A DNA stretch of 64,000 nt from Fermentibacter danicus (GCA_001618615.1 LKHB01000181.1:3086-67085), one strand, 5' to 3'; numbered from the stretch's first letter, positions 15,838 through 24,408 are shown. The notes: a model not told the origin generated them from the letters alone. Numbers and translations are program-made.

Positions 15838-16283
15838 TACCCGACCGAAAGAGGGCGAGGGCAGGCCGACCCGGACGCCTCTAGCGTCCGTGGATATAGC
15901 CTCATCGCAAGGCGGGTTGCGGCTGCCGCTCGAAATCGTGCGGAGCCTGAGGCGTCGACGCTCCTGTCCGCGGGAGCCGTTCCTTCGTATGCTTCGTCAT
16001 GATGACCGCCGGGACGGCCCGGCGGTTCGGCAGTGCCCCGAAGCAGGAGGAGGCGCCCATGGCTCCCCGCCCGGCTGGATGGTTCCGCCGCGGCCCTCCG
16101 GGAGTCAGAGAGAACAGCCTCGCCGGCGCACCGGTGTATTCGGATCCCGCATCTCCGGCGGATCGTCGGATCGACCTCGCAGCCCCCTCACGAAATCGTC
16201 ATCGGAAAAGCAGTGAAGATCGCACTCGTTCGATAACTTCGTCCGGCATGGCGCAGTGTTCCGGAAGACAGCCGGGACAGGAG
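15838..16283. other. 446-nt non-coding gap with several GC palindromes
   Basis: I see no convincing gene. Perfect inverted repeats are CGGACGC-5 nt-GCGTCCG (15872-15890), GCGTCGACGC (15952-15961) and ACCGCCGGG-4 nt-CCCGGCGGT (16005-16026). None has a T run, so they are not classical terminators, although the first could end the kinase transcript. Short frames here show no coding bias or start signals. I looked for RNase P, tmRNA and SRP RNA hallmarks and found none. Confidence 0.4.
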
Positions 16284-16784
16284 TCATCCGCGGAGCCTTC
16301 TCCTCTGGATCTCACAGGCCACCATCGCGATCACGCTCGCTACGTTGAGGCAGTCGCGGAAGCCCGACTGAGGGAAGTGGATTACCATGTCCGACCTGTC
16401 GAGCACGGCCTTCGATATGCCGAGAGCCTCGTTGCCGAACACGAATGCGTCGGAGGGGAGGAATCCCGCATCGAGCATGGAAACGCTGCCTGCGGTCCTC
16501 TCGACGGCGATTATCCTCCTGCCCGTGGCGGATGCCCATTCCGCCGCGTCCTCCGCCCGTTCGAAACGCATCCAGGGTATGGAGTTCTGAGTCCCCCTCG
16601 CGGAGTGCGCGAGTTTCCGGTTGCCCGGCACGGCGCAGACGCCGCAGAGGAACACGGCGGATGGGTAGACGGCCTCCGCCGTCCTGAACGCCGAACCCAC
16701 GTTGAAGGCGCTTCTGAAGCCGTCGAGTATGAATACCGGCGTATCGCCTGGAGAATGCAGCCTCGGGGAGGGGAGGGCTGACAT
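16284..16784 (-). CDS. SpoU/TrmH-type RNA 2'-O-methyltransferase
   Basis: A 166-residue minimal SPOUT methyltransferase. Motif 1 is FILDGFRSAFNVGSAFRTAEA, motif 2 is FVFGNEALGIS, and motif 3 is GFRDCLNVASVIAMVACEI, together forming the SAM-binding trefoil knot. It should 2'-O-methylate a ribose in tRNA or rRNA; the exact target cannot be read. The ATG at 16784 gives the usual short lead before motif 1 but has no clear ribosome-binding site; an ATG 14 codons further up is an alternative. Either start overlaps the divergent comEC start. Confidence 0.88.
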   Translation of the reverse strand: MSALPSPRLHSPGDTPVFILDGFRSAFNVGSAFRTAEAVYPSAVFLCGVCAVPGNRKLAHSARGTQNSIPWMRFERAEDAAEWASATGRRIIAVERTAGSVSMLDAGFLPSDAFVFGNEALGISKAVLDRSDMVIHFPQSGFRDCLNVASVIAMVACEIQRRRLRG

Positions 16785-18075
16785 GACTCTGTCGGGATGG
16801 GTGTTCTGGATCACGGCATCGTACATCTGCGGAATATACCTCGCTCCATGCCTGCATCCGGCCTTCGGAACGGCCGTTGCCGCCGCCGGGCTCGCAGCGG
16901 CTGCATTCGGAAAACGCACCGCCGGGAGGCTGCTTCTCGCCTCGGGATTCTTCCTCCTGGCATACGAGCCTAAGGTAGCCGGAGCAGGGTCGGGCCTGCA
17001 AGCCCCGGGTCGCTCCGGAGTTTTCGAAGGCGTCGCGGAGCGGGTCACGAGGGAGGGGGCGATCCTCTCCTGCGACGGCGTGAGGATCTGGCTGAACGGC
17101 AAGTCGATCCATCTCGACACCATGGAGGGAGATTCCCTGAGGGTCCTCGGTCTCGAATCGTGGGGATCGCTCGCCGTATGCGCCCACACGGTCCGGCCGG
17201 GCTCCGGATTGTTCGCGCGTCTGCGCCGGACTGCGGTTTTGACCTGGAGGGAGAGGCTGGGGGAGGGTCCGACCTCCGCGCTGGTGGCCGCCCTGCTGTC
17301 GGGTGAGCGGTCCGGGATTTCCGATACAGTCAGGGATCTGTTCAGGGAGACCGGGACCATCCACATCCTCTCCGTGTCGGGCTATCACGTGGCGATCGCG
17401 GGCTCGCTCGTCTATCTGCTGATGGGCGCGGCCGCCCGGAGGAGGCCGCTGCTCGCGGCCTTTCTATGCTCACTGACCACCGGCGCCTATACGCAGTTCT
17501 CGGGGGCAAGGCCGCCGGCCGTGCGCGCCACGGTGATGGCCACCGCGGCCGTATTCCTGTCCGCTCTCGGAGTGAGATCGCCGGGGACCGCCGTCTGGTC
17601 CCTGGCTGCGGCGGTTGTCCTGGCGACTTATCCGGGCGCCGCCTTCGACGCGGGCGCGCAGATGTCGTTCATCGCGGTGCTGATCCTCATCGTGTACAGA
17701 TGGAGAATGGGAGGGGGGTGGACCCGGCCTCTGCAGGCCCTTCTGGCGGGCGTCTCCATAACCATCGGGCTCGCCCCGGTGCTGGTGCCGCTCTACGGCG
17801 GGCTCGCCACGGCTTCGGCGCCGGCGACGGTCGTCACGACGCCGCTGATGGCCTTCACGATGCTGACCGGCGCCCTGACTCTGCTGCCCGGGGTGTGGCA
17901 TCCCGCGGCAAGGCTTACGGAATGGGCGGTCTTCCTCTGGCTGTGGATTCTCGAGTTTGCGAAGCTGCCGGTGGTGTATTTCGAGGGTTCCTTCTGGATC
18001 TGGCCGTGGCTCGCGGCGATGATCCTCATGTGGCTCGTCTCCGAGCGCAGAACCTTCCTGCGGAGGTTCCGCTGA
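16783..18075 (+). CDS. comEC: ComEC/Rec2-like membrane protein, short form
   Basis: A 430-residue ComEC-type DNA-uptake channel. An N-terminal pair of helices is followed by an OB-like soluble region (GVFEGVAERVTREGAILSC) and then the competence domain, signalled by LLSGERSGISDTVRDLFRETG and HILSVSGYHVAIAGS, with about eight more helices (SGARPPAVRATVMA, GAQMSFIAVL). The chain ends RRTFLRRFR without the metallo-beta-lactamase-like domain of full-length ComEC. The ATG at 16783 is preceded by GAGGGGAGGG. No other competence gene is in the window. It may import DNA or be a reduced relic. Confidence 0.9.
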   Translation: MTLSGWVFWITASYICGIYLAPCLHPAFGTAVAAAGLAAAAFGKRTAGRLLLASGFFLLAYEPKVAGAGSGLQAPGRSGVFEGVAERVTREGAILSCDGVRIWLNGKSIHLDTMEGDSLRVLGLESWGSLAVCAHTVRPGSGLFARLRRTAVLTWRERLGEGPTSALVAALLSGERSGISDTVRDLFRETGTIHILSVSGYHVAIAGSLVYLLMGAAARRRPLLAAFLCSLTTGAYTQFSGARPPAVRATVMATAAVFLSALGVRSPGTAVWSLAAAVVLATYPGAAFDAGAQMSFIAVLILIVYRWRMGGGWTRPLQALLAGVSITIGLAPVLVPLYGGLATASAPATVVTTPLMAFTMLTGALTLLPGVWHPAARLTEWAVFLWLWILEFAKLPVVYFEGSFWIWPWLAAMILMWLVSERRTFLRRFR

Positions 18076-18078
18076 GGC

Positions 18079-18756
18079 TCACTGGATCAGGAACGTGATG
18101 AGCACGCTTCCGCCGTTGTCCAGCGCATCCTCCGTGTGGTCCAGTCCCAGGGCCTCCACCCTCGCGCCGAGTGGGAGATCGAGCGTCAGCGTATCGCCGG
18201 GCAGCGCGGCGGCGGCCCATCTGCCCTCGTTGGGGCTGTGCACGACCAGGACCACCAGGCCGTCATAGCCGCTCAGGTTGTCGTCCTGGACGAGCACCGT
18301 GTACCTGCCGGCCGGGAGGGAGATGTCGCGCGCCCTGTCCATGACCCCGAGATGATAGGCGGCCGATACCGTCATGCTGGGTGTGAGCTGGGGGATGAAC
18401 GGAAGGAACCTGACCGAATCCACGGAGGTGGGAGTCGTCGCCACCACGAGGACCGAGTCCGTAAAACCGGGATCGGGGTGCCATGTGACGCTGCGCCCGG
18501 TCGCCGTGGGCTCTCCGGTTTCCGAGAAGCGGCCCGCGGAGCATGTCCACACGGCCGATCCGCCGTCCGGCATCAGCGTGGAGAGGTATGTGGTGCCCGA
18601 TCCGGAGGCATCGATCGAGGCTATGATCCCGGAATCGTCCGATCGCTGTCCGAAGCTCTCGGACACAATCCAGACGCCCAGGGCCAGGATGGGGATGACG
18701 AAGGGGAGGGATATGGCGAGGAATGATCTGATCCTGTTCGAGGTTCTGCTTCTCAT
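18079..18756 (-). CDS. Membrane-anchored extracytoplasmic protein, unknown function
   Basis: A 225-residue protein with a basic N terminus, one membrane anchor (FLAISLPFVIPILALGVWIVS) and a beta-rich exterior of two parts. The first resembles an Ig-like module (SGTTYLSTLMPDGGSAVWTCSAGRFS ... VTWHPDPGFTDSVLVVAT); the second repeats strands such as GRYTVLVQDDNLSGYDGLVVLVV. I do not recognise the family. It follows gmhB with an ATGA overlap, so it belongs to the epimerase-gmhB unit and may be involved in surface polysaccharide. It converges with comEC across 3 nt. Confidence 0.75.
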   Translation of the reverse strand: MRSRTSNRIRSFLAISLPFVIPILALGVWIVSESFGQRSDDSGIIASIDASGSGTTYLSTLMPDGGSAVWTCSAGRFSETGEPTATGRSVTWHPDPGFTDSVLVVATTPTSVDSVRFLPFIPQLTPSMTVSAAYHLGVMDRARDISLPAGRYTVLVQDDNLSGYDGLVVLVVHSPNEGRWAAAALPGDTLTLDLPLGARVEALGLDHTEDALDNGGSVLITFLIQ

Positions 18757-19319
18757 CTCGTCCTCCCGCAGGCGGTCCGGCGCGCCCCGAGGATGAGGCG
18801 CGCGGCCTCCGCAAGGTCGCCGGCGCGGAAATCCGGCTCGGATTCCGGCCCGCACAGCCTGGACTGCACGGCCCCCCTGCCGGTCATCACGAGTATGGTC
18901 GTGAGCCCGGTTCTGCGGCCCAGCTCCATGTCGCTCACGGCGTCTCCTACGAGCCATCCGCCGGGCGGCAGGCCCAGTTCGCGCCTGGATGCGTCCACGA
19001 GACCCGTCGCGGGCTTTCTGCACGAGCATCCCTCATCGGGTCTGTGCGGGCAGCAGTAGACTCCGGAGAGCCTTCCTCCCAGGGCCCTTATCCTCTCGGA
19101 CATGAGCGCGTTGATCTCCTCGACGACGGAGGCTTCGACGAGCCCCCTCCCGATGCCGGACTGGTTGGTGACCACTATCACGGGATGCCCGGCCGTCGAG
19201 AGCGATGCGGCCGCCTCCAGGGAGCCGGGGATGGGTATCCAGGCATCGACCGACCTGACGTAGGCCGGGACGTTCTCGTTTATCACCCCGTCCCTGTCCA
19301 GGAAGACCGGTTCGAGCAC
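18753..19319 (-). CDS. gmhB: D-glycero-D-manno-heptose 1,7-bisphosphate 7-phosphatase
   Basis: A 188-residue HAD-superfamily phosphatase of the GmhB/histidinol-phosphatase group. The catalytic motif is FLDRDGVINEN at residues 6-16; TNQSGIGRG is motif 2; the zinc-binding loop is CCPHRPDEGCSCRKP; GDAVSDMELGRRTG supplies the last acidic residues. It removes the 7-phosphate in ADP-heptose synthesis for the LPS core. The GTG at 19319 lies 1 nt after the epimerase stop. A histidinol-phosphate or D,D-heptose phosphatase cannot be distinguished, but LPS genes nearby favour heptose. Confidence 0.9.
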   Translation of the reverse strand: MLEPVFLDRDGVINENVPAYVRSVDAWIPIPGSLEAAASLSTAGHPVIVVTNQSGIGRGLVEASVVEEINALMSERIRALGGRLSGVYCCPHRPDEGCSCRKPATGLVDASRRELGLPPGGWLVGDAVSDMELGRRTGLTTILVMTGRGAVQSRLCGPESEPDFRAGDLAEAARLILGARRTACGRTR

Positions 19320-19320
19320 G

Positions 19321-20256
19321 TCAGCGGATCCTCCCGCGATGATACTCGACAAGCTCCGAGAGCCCGTCCTCGAAGCTGATGACTGGCTTCCATCCGAGGT
19401 CTTCGGCCGCAAGCCCGGCGTCGAGGGATATCTTCAGTATCTCCTCGGGCAGGGCGGGCCCCTGTTCTGGAAGGAGATCGGTGCCGACGAAGCGCCTTAT
19501 CAGCGAGTCCAGTTCCTTCACCGACCTTCCCCTTCCCCAGCCGATGTTGAAGATGCGTCCGGAGATGCGGTGGTTGCCGATATCCATGGCCAGGAGGTTC
19601 GCACGCGCGATATCCCTGACGTGGACGTAATCCCGGAGTTGCTCCCCGTCGCCGTTGATCCTCGGACGCCTGTTCTCCAGGTATGCCAGGCTGAAGATCG
19701 CCGTTACACCAGCCTCGCCGTGGGGATTCTGCCTCGGTCCGTAGACGTTCGGATACCTCAGGACGACATAGTCGAGCCCGTACAGGTGCCTGTAGAGGAA
19801 GAGGTAGTGTTCGACGGTATGCTTGCTTATGCCGTAGTGGCAGATGGGGTTCACGGGATGGTCCTCCCTGACGGGGATCGAGGAGGGCTCGCCGTAGACC
19901 GCTCCGCCGGTCGATGCGTAGACGACCCGCTTCACCCCTCCATCCCTTGCGGCTTCGAGGAGGGAGATCGTTCCGAGGATGTTGACGTCCGCGTCGAAGA
20001 GGGGTTCCCTCACCGATCTGCGGACGTCCATCTGGGCGGCGTGATGACACAGGATGTCGAATCCACCCGTGCGTACCGCTTCTGCGGCCTCGGGGCTCCT
20101 GATGTCCATCTCCAGGAACGAGGCGCGAGGGTTCAGGTTCTCCCTGAAGCCGGTGGAGAGGTTGTCCATTACGTGCACTTCATGGCCGTTCTCGACGAGG
20201 AGATCGGCTACATTGGAGCCGATGAAGCCGGCCCCGCCGGTTACGAGTATTCTCAT
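19321..20256 (-). CDS. NAD-dependent sugar-nucleotide epimerase/dehydratase
   Basis: A 311-residue extended SDR enzyme of the UDP-glucose 4-epimerase type. The NAD-binding motif is TGGAGFIGSNVADLL at residues 6-20; the catalytic Ser is in YASTGGAVYGE and the YxxxK pair in HYGISKHTVEHYL. RYPNVYGPRQNP and DYVHVRDIARANLLA are family blocks. It makes an epimerised NDP-sugar for a surface polysaccharide or LPS; the exact sugar is open (UDP-galactose, UDP-GalNAc or ADP-heptose-type). It is the first gene of a minus-strand unit with gmhB and diverges from ddl across 101 nt. Confidence 0.9.
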   Translation of the reverse strand: MRILVTGGAGFIGSNVADLLVENGHEVHVMDNLSTGFRENLNPRASFLEMDIRSPEAAEAVRTGGFDILCHHAAQMDVRRSVREPLFDADVNILGTISLLEAARDGGVKRVVYASTGGAVYGEPSSIPVREDHPVNPICHYGISKHTVEHYLFLYRHLYGLDYVVLRYPNVYGPRQNPHGEAGVTAIFSLAYLENRRPRINGDGEQLRDYVHVRDIARANLLAMDIGNHRISGRIFNIGWGRGRSVKELDSLIRRFVGTDLLPEQGPALPEEILKISLDAGLAAEDLGWKPVISFEDGLSELVEYHRGRIR

Positions 20257-20357
20257 TCAGAGTCCTCCGATGTCGTTACCGCTTCGACGACGCCCGGGCC
20301 GCTGGTTGTGGACAGACGCGAGCGGGCATAGTCATCATACTGCGTCGGGAGGTGTCG

Positions 20358-21365
20358 ATGAAAGTACTGGTCTTGTGCGGAGGGCGGTCCGTCGAGAGGG
20401 AAATCTCGATGGAGTCGTCCCGTTTCGTGCTGGAGGCACTGTCGAAGGCCGGGCATTCGACCGTCACCGCGGTCATCGGCCATGACGGCGTCTGGACGGT
20501 CGACGGGGGGCGGGCGACGATCGACGCGTCCTCTCCCAGATGGCTGCTCATGCGCGAGGGAGCCGAGGTCCCCTTCGACGTGCTCTTCCCGGTTCTTCAC
20601 GGTACATTCGGCGAGGACGGCACCGTCCAGGGCCTCTGCGAGATGGCCTCATGGCCCTGTGCGGGGGCCGGGGTGATGGCTTCCGCCGTGGGCATGAACA
20701 AGATCGTCCTCAAGAGGCTCGCCGCGGGCGCCGGCATCCCCGTGGTCCCGTGGATGGAGCTGATGCGCGGCGCGGAATCGCCTTCTCCCTCGGCGATGCT
20801 GGACAGCCTAGGGCTTCCGGTGTTCGTGAAGCCGGCGCGACTCGGATCGAGCGTGGGGATATCGAGGGTCGACAGCGAATCCGACCTGGCCGGCGCTCTG
20901 GAACTGGCCTTCGGGCATGACGAACTCGTCCTCGTGGAGAAGGCGGTTCCTTCTCCGAGGGAGATCGAGATCGGCGTGATAGGAACGGGCACGGCCGTCC
21001 ACACCACGGTTCCCGGCGAGATCGAGCCCGGCAGGAGCTGGTACGACTTCGAGGCCAAGTACGCATGCAAAGGTTCCAGACTGACGATTCCGGCGTCCCT
21101 CGATCCGGAGACTGCCGCGGAGGCGCGGGACCATGCCGCCGCCGTCTTCCGCCTCCTGGGAGGCAGGGGATTCGCCAGGGTGGATTTTCTTCTCGGTGAG
21201 AGCGGTCTGTTCCTCAACGAGATCAACACGATTCCAGGTTTCACGGCCATCAGCATGTTCCCGAAGCTCTGGGAGGCCTCGGGGCTGGATTCCACCGGAC
21301 TGATGGACGCCATAATCTCGGAGGCGCTTTCGAGGCCCGCGACCGGGCTCTGGGAGGAGCGGTGA
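20358..21365 (+). CDS. ddl: D-alanine--D-alanine ligase
   Basis: A 335-residue ATP-grasp ligase that makes the D-Ala-D-Ala end of peptidoglycan precursors. Visible blocks are LCGGRSVEREISMES at the N terminus, FPVLHGTFGEDGTVQGLCEM, the ATP-grasp loop VFVKPARLGSSVGISRV, and the metal/substrate site RVDFLLGESGLFLNEINTIPGFTAISMFPKL. The ATG at 20358 has GGGAGG five bases upstream, better than the GTG at 20352. It opens the envelope operon that runs to 29439; its GTGA overlap couples it to the aldolase-like gene. Confidence 0.96.
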   Translation: MKVLVLCGGRSVEREISMESSRFVLEALSKAGHSTVTAVIGHDGVWTVDGGRATIDASSPRWLLMREGAEVPFDVLFPVLHGTFGEDGTVQGLCEMASWPCAGAGVMASAVGMNKIVLKRLAAGAGIPVVPWMELMRGAESPSPSAMLDSLGLPVFVKPARLGSSVGISRVDSESDLAGALELAFGHDELVLVEKAVPSPREIEIGVIGTGTAVHTTVPGEIEPGRSWYDFEAKYACKGSRLTIPASLDPETAAEARDHAAAVFRLLGGRGFARVDFLLGESGLFLNEINTIPGFTAISMFPKLWEASGLDSTGLMDAIISEALSRPATGLWEER

Positions 21366-22399
21366 GCCGGTTCAGGGTCGATCTGAGAAGCGACACCGTC
21401 AGCGTCCCCTCCCTGGGCATGCGCAATGCCATGGCCCATGCCGACGTGGGCGACGATGTGTTCGGAGAGGACCCCACGGTGAACGCCCTCGAGGAGAGGG
21501 TCGCCAGGATGCTGGGCTTCGAGCGGGCCGTCTTCATGCCCAGCGGGACGATGTCCAACGGCGTAGCCGTCCGGGTGCTGGCCGAGCCCGGCGACGAGGT
21601 GATCTGCGGAAGCAGAAGTCATGTCTACATCTACGAGGGAGCGCAGGCTGCGCTGAACGCGGGGATACAGCTCCACAGGATCGACGAGAGGCCGGAAGGT
21701 CTTCCCGATCCCGCGGATATGGACTCCGCCCTGGCCAGGTCGGACGACATACACTTCGCGCCCCGGAGGCTGATCTGCCTGGAGAACACGCACAACACCC
21801 TCGGAGGCAGGGTGATCCCACGGGAAAGGCTCGATGCCGTCAAAACAGTGGCAGAGGCGCACGGCGCAAGACTGTTCCTCGACGGCGCCCGGCTGTGGCA
21901 TGCAGCAGTGGCCCTCCGGTGCGACATAGCGGAACTGTGCGAGGGATTCTCGATGGTGACGGTCTGCTTTTCCAAGGGGCTGGGCTGTCCCGTGGGCTCC
22001 GTGCTCGCGGGAGGCGCGGAGAATGTCGACAGGGCGCGATGGTTCCGCAAGCGGCACGGCGGCGGCATGAGGCAGGCCGGGATCCTGGCCGCGGCCTGCC
22101 ATTATGCTCTCGATCACAATCTGAAGAGGCTGGAGAGGACTCATACCTGGGCGAAGACTCTCGCCAGGGCCGCCGCCGCATCTCCCATACTCGAGGCCGA
22201 TCCCGAAAACGTCGAGAGCAACATCGTACTGGTGCGCTCCCCGGGCATAAGCTCGGAATCGGTCGTCGCCACGCTGGGCACGCTGGGCATCGGCTGTCTC
22301 ACGATGGGTCCATCGAGTCTGAGGCTCGTGACACATCTCTCACTTGCGGACAGGGATGTCAGGTACGCTGCGGATATCCTGGCCACATTCGGAGGATAG
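21362..22399 (+). CDS. ltaE: Low-specificity threonine aldolase-like PLP enzyme
   Basis: A 345-residue fold-type I PLP enzyme of the threonine aldolase family. It begins VDLRSDTVSVPSLGMRNAM and continues GDDVFGEDPTVNALEERVA; later blocks are LENTHNTLGGRVIP, LFLDGARLWHA (Asp binding the PLP nitrogen) and FSKGLGCPVGSVLAGG, with the Schiff-base Lys in FSKG. The expected reaction is threonine or allo-threonine to glycine plus acetaldehyde. It starts with GTG overlapping the ddl stop by 4 nt and is followed directly by the GnnA-like gene. Its place in an envelope operon is unexplained. Confidence 0.9.
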   Translation: MSRFRVDLRSDTVSVPSLGMRNAMAHADVGDDVFGEDPTVNALEERVARMLGFERAVFMPSGTMSNGVAVRVLAEPGDEVICGSRSHVYIYEGAQAALNAGIQLHRIDERPEGLPDPADMDSALARSDDIHFAPRRLICLENTHNTLGGRVIPRERLDAVKTVAEAHGARLFLDGARLWHAAVALRCDIAELCEGFSMVTVCFSKGLGCPVGSVLAGGAENVDRARWFRKRHGGGMRQAGILAAACHYALDHNLKRLERTHTWAKTLARAAAASPILEADPENVESNIVLVRSPGISSESVVATLGTLGIGCLTMGPSSLRLVTHLSLADRDVRYAADILATFGG

Positions 22400-23311
22400 A
22401 TGAGGGTCGGAGTAATAGGAGTGGGCCATCTCGGCTACCATCATGCCAGGATACTGCGATCGCTCGCTTCGGAGGTGACGGTTTTCGACGCCAGGGAGGC
22501 CAGGACCGCGGAGGTCGCCTCGGAACTGGGCGTCGCGGCCGCTTCCTCCGCATCCGAGCTGCTTTCCAGGGTGGACGCCGTGGTGGTAGCTTCGGACACG
22601 GTCACCCACCACGACGTCGTTATGCAGGCTCTTGCCGCCGGGTGCCACACGCTGGTCGAGAAGCCGATCGCCTCGGATTCCATCCAGGCCGCCCGTCTCG
22701 CATCGGAAGCCGAAAGGCTCGGTCGCGTGCTCGCCGTCGGCCACGTGGAGCGCTTCAACCCCGCCGTCGTCGCGGCCGGGGCGCTGATCGACTCGCCCAT
22801 GTTCGTGGAGGCACACAGGCTCGCGCCCTTCAAGCACAGAGGGATCGACGTGTCGGTGGTCATGGATCTCATGATCCACGACATCGATCTGGTGCTCTCG
22901 TTCGTCAGATCGCCGGTCAGCGAGGTTCACGCCTCGGGCGTCGCCGTCCTCACCGACAAGGTCGACATCGCCAGCGCACGCGTGATGTTCGCCAACGGGG
23001 CCGTCGCCAACCTGACCGCCAGCCGCATCTCACGGGAACCGATGAGGAAGCTGCGCTTCTTCCAGCAGAGGGGCTACGTGTCGATAGATTTCGCCGGAAG
23101 AACCGTGGAGGCGTTGAAGGTGGACGGCGAATCCATTCGCCCTGTTCCGGTCGTCGTCACCGATGCCGATCCCCTGACCTGCGAGCTGCAGGATTTCCTG
23201 TCGGCCTGCGGGGGAGGGGGGCGACCGCTCGTCGGAGCCGCGGAGGGGGTCCGCGCCATAAGGGCCGCCGAACTCATAACCTCCAGGATGACGACCGCCG
23301 GATCGGCCTGA
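22400..23311 (+). CDS. Gfo/Idh/MocA oxidoreductase, possibly UDP-GlcNAc 3-dehydrogenase (GnnA-like)
   Basis: A 303-residue NAD-dependent sugar dehydrogenase. The Rossmann motif is GVIGVGHLGYHHARIL, with the conserved EKP in LVEKPIA and the active-site block MDLMIHDIDLVLSFV. Placement directly before lpxB (1-nt overlap) and the KVDIASARVMFANGAVANLTASRIS region recall GnnA of lipid A clusters, which oxidises C3 of UDP-GlcNAc so that GnnB can aminate it, giving amide-linked lipid A chains. GnnB itself is not visible here; the PLP enzyme upstream is of a different family. The family assignment is firm, the GnnA identity tentative. Confidence 0.82.
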   Translation: MRVGVIGVGHLGYHHARILRSLASEVTVFDAREARTAEVASELGVAAASSASELLSRVDAVVVASDTVTHHDVVMQALAAGCHTLVEKPIASDSIQAARLASEAERLGRVLAVGHVERFNPAVVAAGALIDSPMFVEAHRLAPFKHRGIDVSVVMDLMIHDIDLVLSFVRSPVSEVHASGVAVLTDKVDIASARVMFANGAVANLTASRISREPMRKLRFFQQRGYVSIDFAGRTVEALKVDGESIRPVPVVVTDADPLTCELQDFLSACGGGGRPLVGAAEGVRAIRAAELITSRMTTAGSA

Positions 23312-24408
23312 TGCTCCTTTTCGTCTCTGCGGGCGAGCCATCGGGCGATCTCAGGGCGGCCGAGCTCTGCAGGGAGCTGTCCGCCAGGTCTCCCGGCATC
23401 GGTTTCTTCGGGCTGGGCGGGGATGACATGGAAGCCTCGGGTGTGGACCTCTCGGCTCATCTCGAGGAATTCTCGGTGATGGGATTCTCCTCCGTGCTGA
23501 AATCGCTAGGCAGGATACTCTCACTCGAGAAGCGGCTCAGGAGGGAGTGCCTCGAACGCAGGCCGGATGCGGTGCTGCTCGTGGACTATCCCGGCTTCAA
23601 TCTCAGAATGGCGCGCTGGGCGTCCCGCAGGGGATTCCCCGTAGTCTACCACATCTCCCCCCAGTTCTGGGCCTGGGGCGGCTGGCGGGCGCGAGGCATG
23701 GCCAGGCATGTCGATCTCGTCACGACGCTGTTCGAGTTCGAGGCCGGCTTCCATGCCGCTCTGGAGGTCGATGCCGTCTGGTGCGGACACCCTCTGGTCG
23801 AGTCGATCCCCCGTCCCTCGCCCGGCGGCGGGGATATCGCACTCCTGCCGGGCAGCCGGCCGGACGAGGTCGAGAGGCTCATGGAGCCGATGCTGGGGTG
23901 CGTGGAACTCCTCAGGCGCGCCGGAGACCGGCGGGAGGCTGTGGTGGCGGTTTCGAGAACCGTACCCGGGGCGCTCTACTCGAAGGCCTCCGCCCTGGGC
24001 TGCAGGCTCGTGGAGGGCACGTCGGCGGCGCTTTCGAGCGCCAGGGCGGCTCTGGTCTGCTCGGGCACGGCCACGCTCGAAGCCTCCCTGCACGGAGTAC
24101 CGTTCGTGCTGATGTACAGGACATCCCCATTGAACTACGGTATAGCCAGGCTGCTCGTTCGCGGCGTGGACAGGATCTGTCTCGCCAGCATCGCATCCGG
24201 CAGGACCGTCGCCCCGGAGCTCATCCAGGGTGATGCCACCGCGGAAAAGGCGTTCGATGCGGTGCTTCCGCTTCTGGGCGACACACGCGAGCGGCGGGAT
24301 GCATTGGAGGCCGCAGGCGCCGTACGCGATGCGCTGGGGCCTCCCGGAGCGGCCGGGAGGGCGGCGGAAGCCATCCTCAGGAAGCTGCAGGAGATGAACG
24401 TTGTCTGA
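23311..24408 (+). CDS. lpxB: Lipid-A-disaccharide synthase
   Basis: A 365-residue family 19 glycosyltransferase that joins UDP-diacylglucosamine and lipid X to form the lipid A disaccharide at the inner membrane. Diagnostic blocks are FVSAGEPSGDLRAAELCREL at the N terminus, FFGLGGDDMEASG, VDYPGFNLRMARWA, YHISPQFWAWGGWRARGM, and ALLPGSRPDEVERL, then CSGTATLEASLHGVPFVLMYRTS. The ATG at 23311 shares one base with the preceding stop, and its 3' end overlaps the fusion gene by 8 nt. Confidence 0.96.
   Translation: MLLFVSAGEPSGDLRAAELCRELSARSPGIGFFGLGGDDMEASGVDLSAHLEEFSVMGFSSVLKSLGRILSLEKRLRRECLERRPDAVLLVDYPGFNLRMARWASRRGFPVVYHISPQFWAWGGWRARGMARHVDLVTTLFEFEAGFHAALEVDAVWCGHPLVESIPRPSPGGGDIALLPGSRPDEVERLMEPMLGCVELLRRAGDRREAVVAVSRTVPGALYSKASALGCRLVEGTSAALSSARAALVCSGTATLEASLHGVPFVLMYRTSPLNYGIARLLVRGVDRICLASIASGRTVAPELIQGDATAEKAFDAVLPLLGDTRERRDALEAAGAVRDALGPPGAAGRAAEAILRKLQEMNVV

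Noticed and set aside
16005..16026. A perfect 9-bp hairpin considered as an intrinsic terminator
   Set aside because: No T run follows on either strand, so I list it only as part of the unexplained gap.
15890..16216. A 108-codon plus-strand frame in the gap after the nucleoside kinase
   Set aside because: Arg/Pro/Ser-rich low-complexity translation, no ribosome-binding site and no family resemblance.
20597..22336. A 579-codon minus-strand frame across ddl and the aldolase-like gene
   Set aside because: It spans two convincing plus-strand genes and has no family features.
22400..23311. Calling the oxidoreductase LpxI or a myo-inositol dehydrogenase
   Set aside because: The EKP and Rossmann motifs exclude LpxI, and the lpxB linkage makes an inositol role less likely than a lipid A one.
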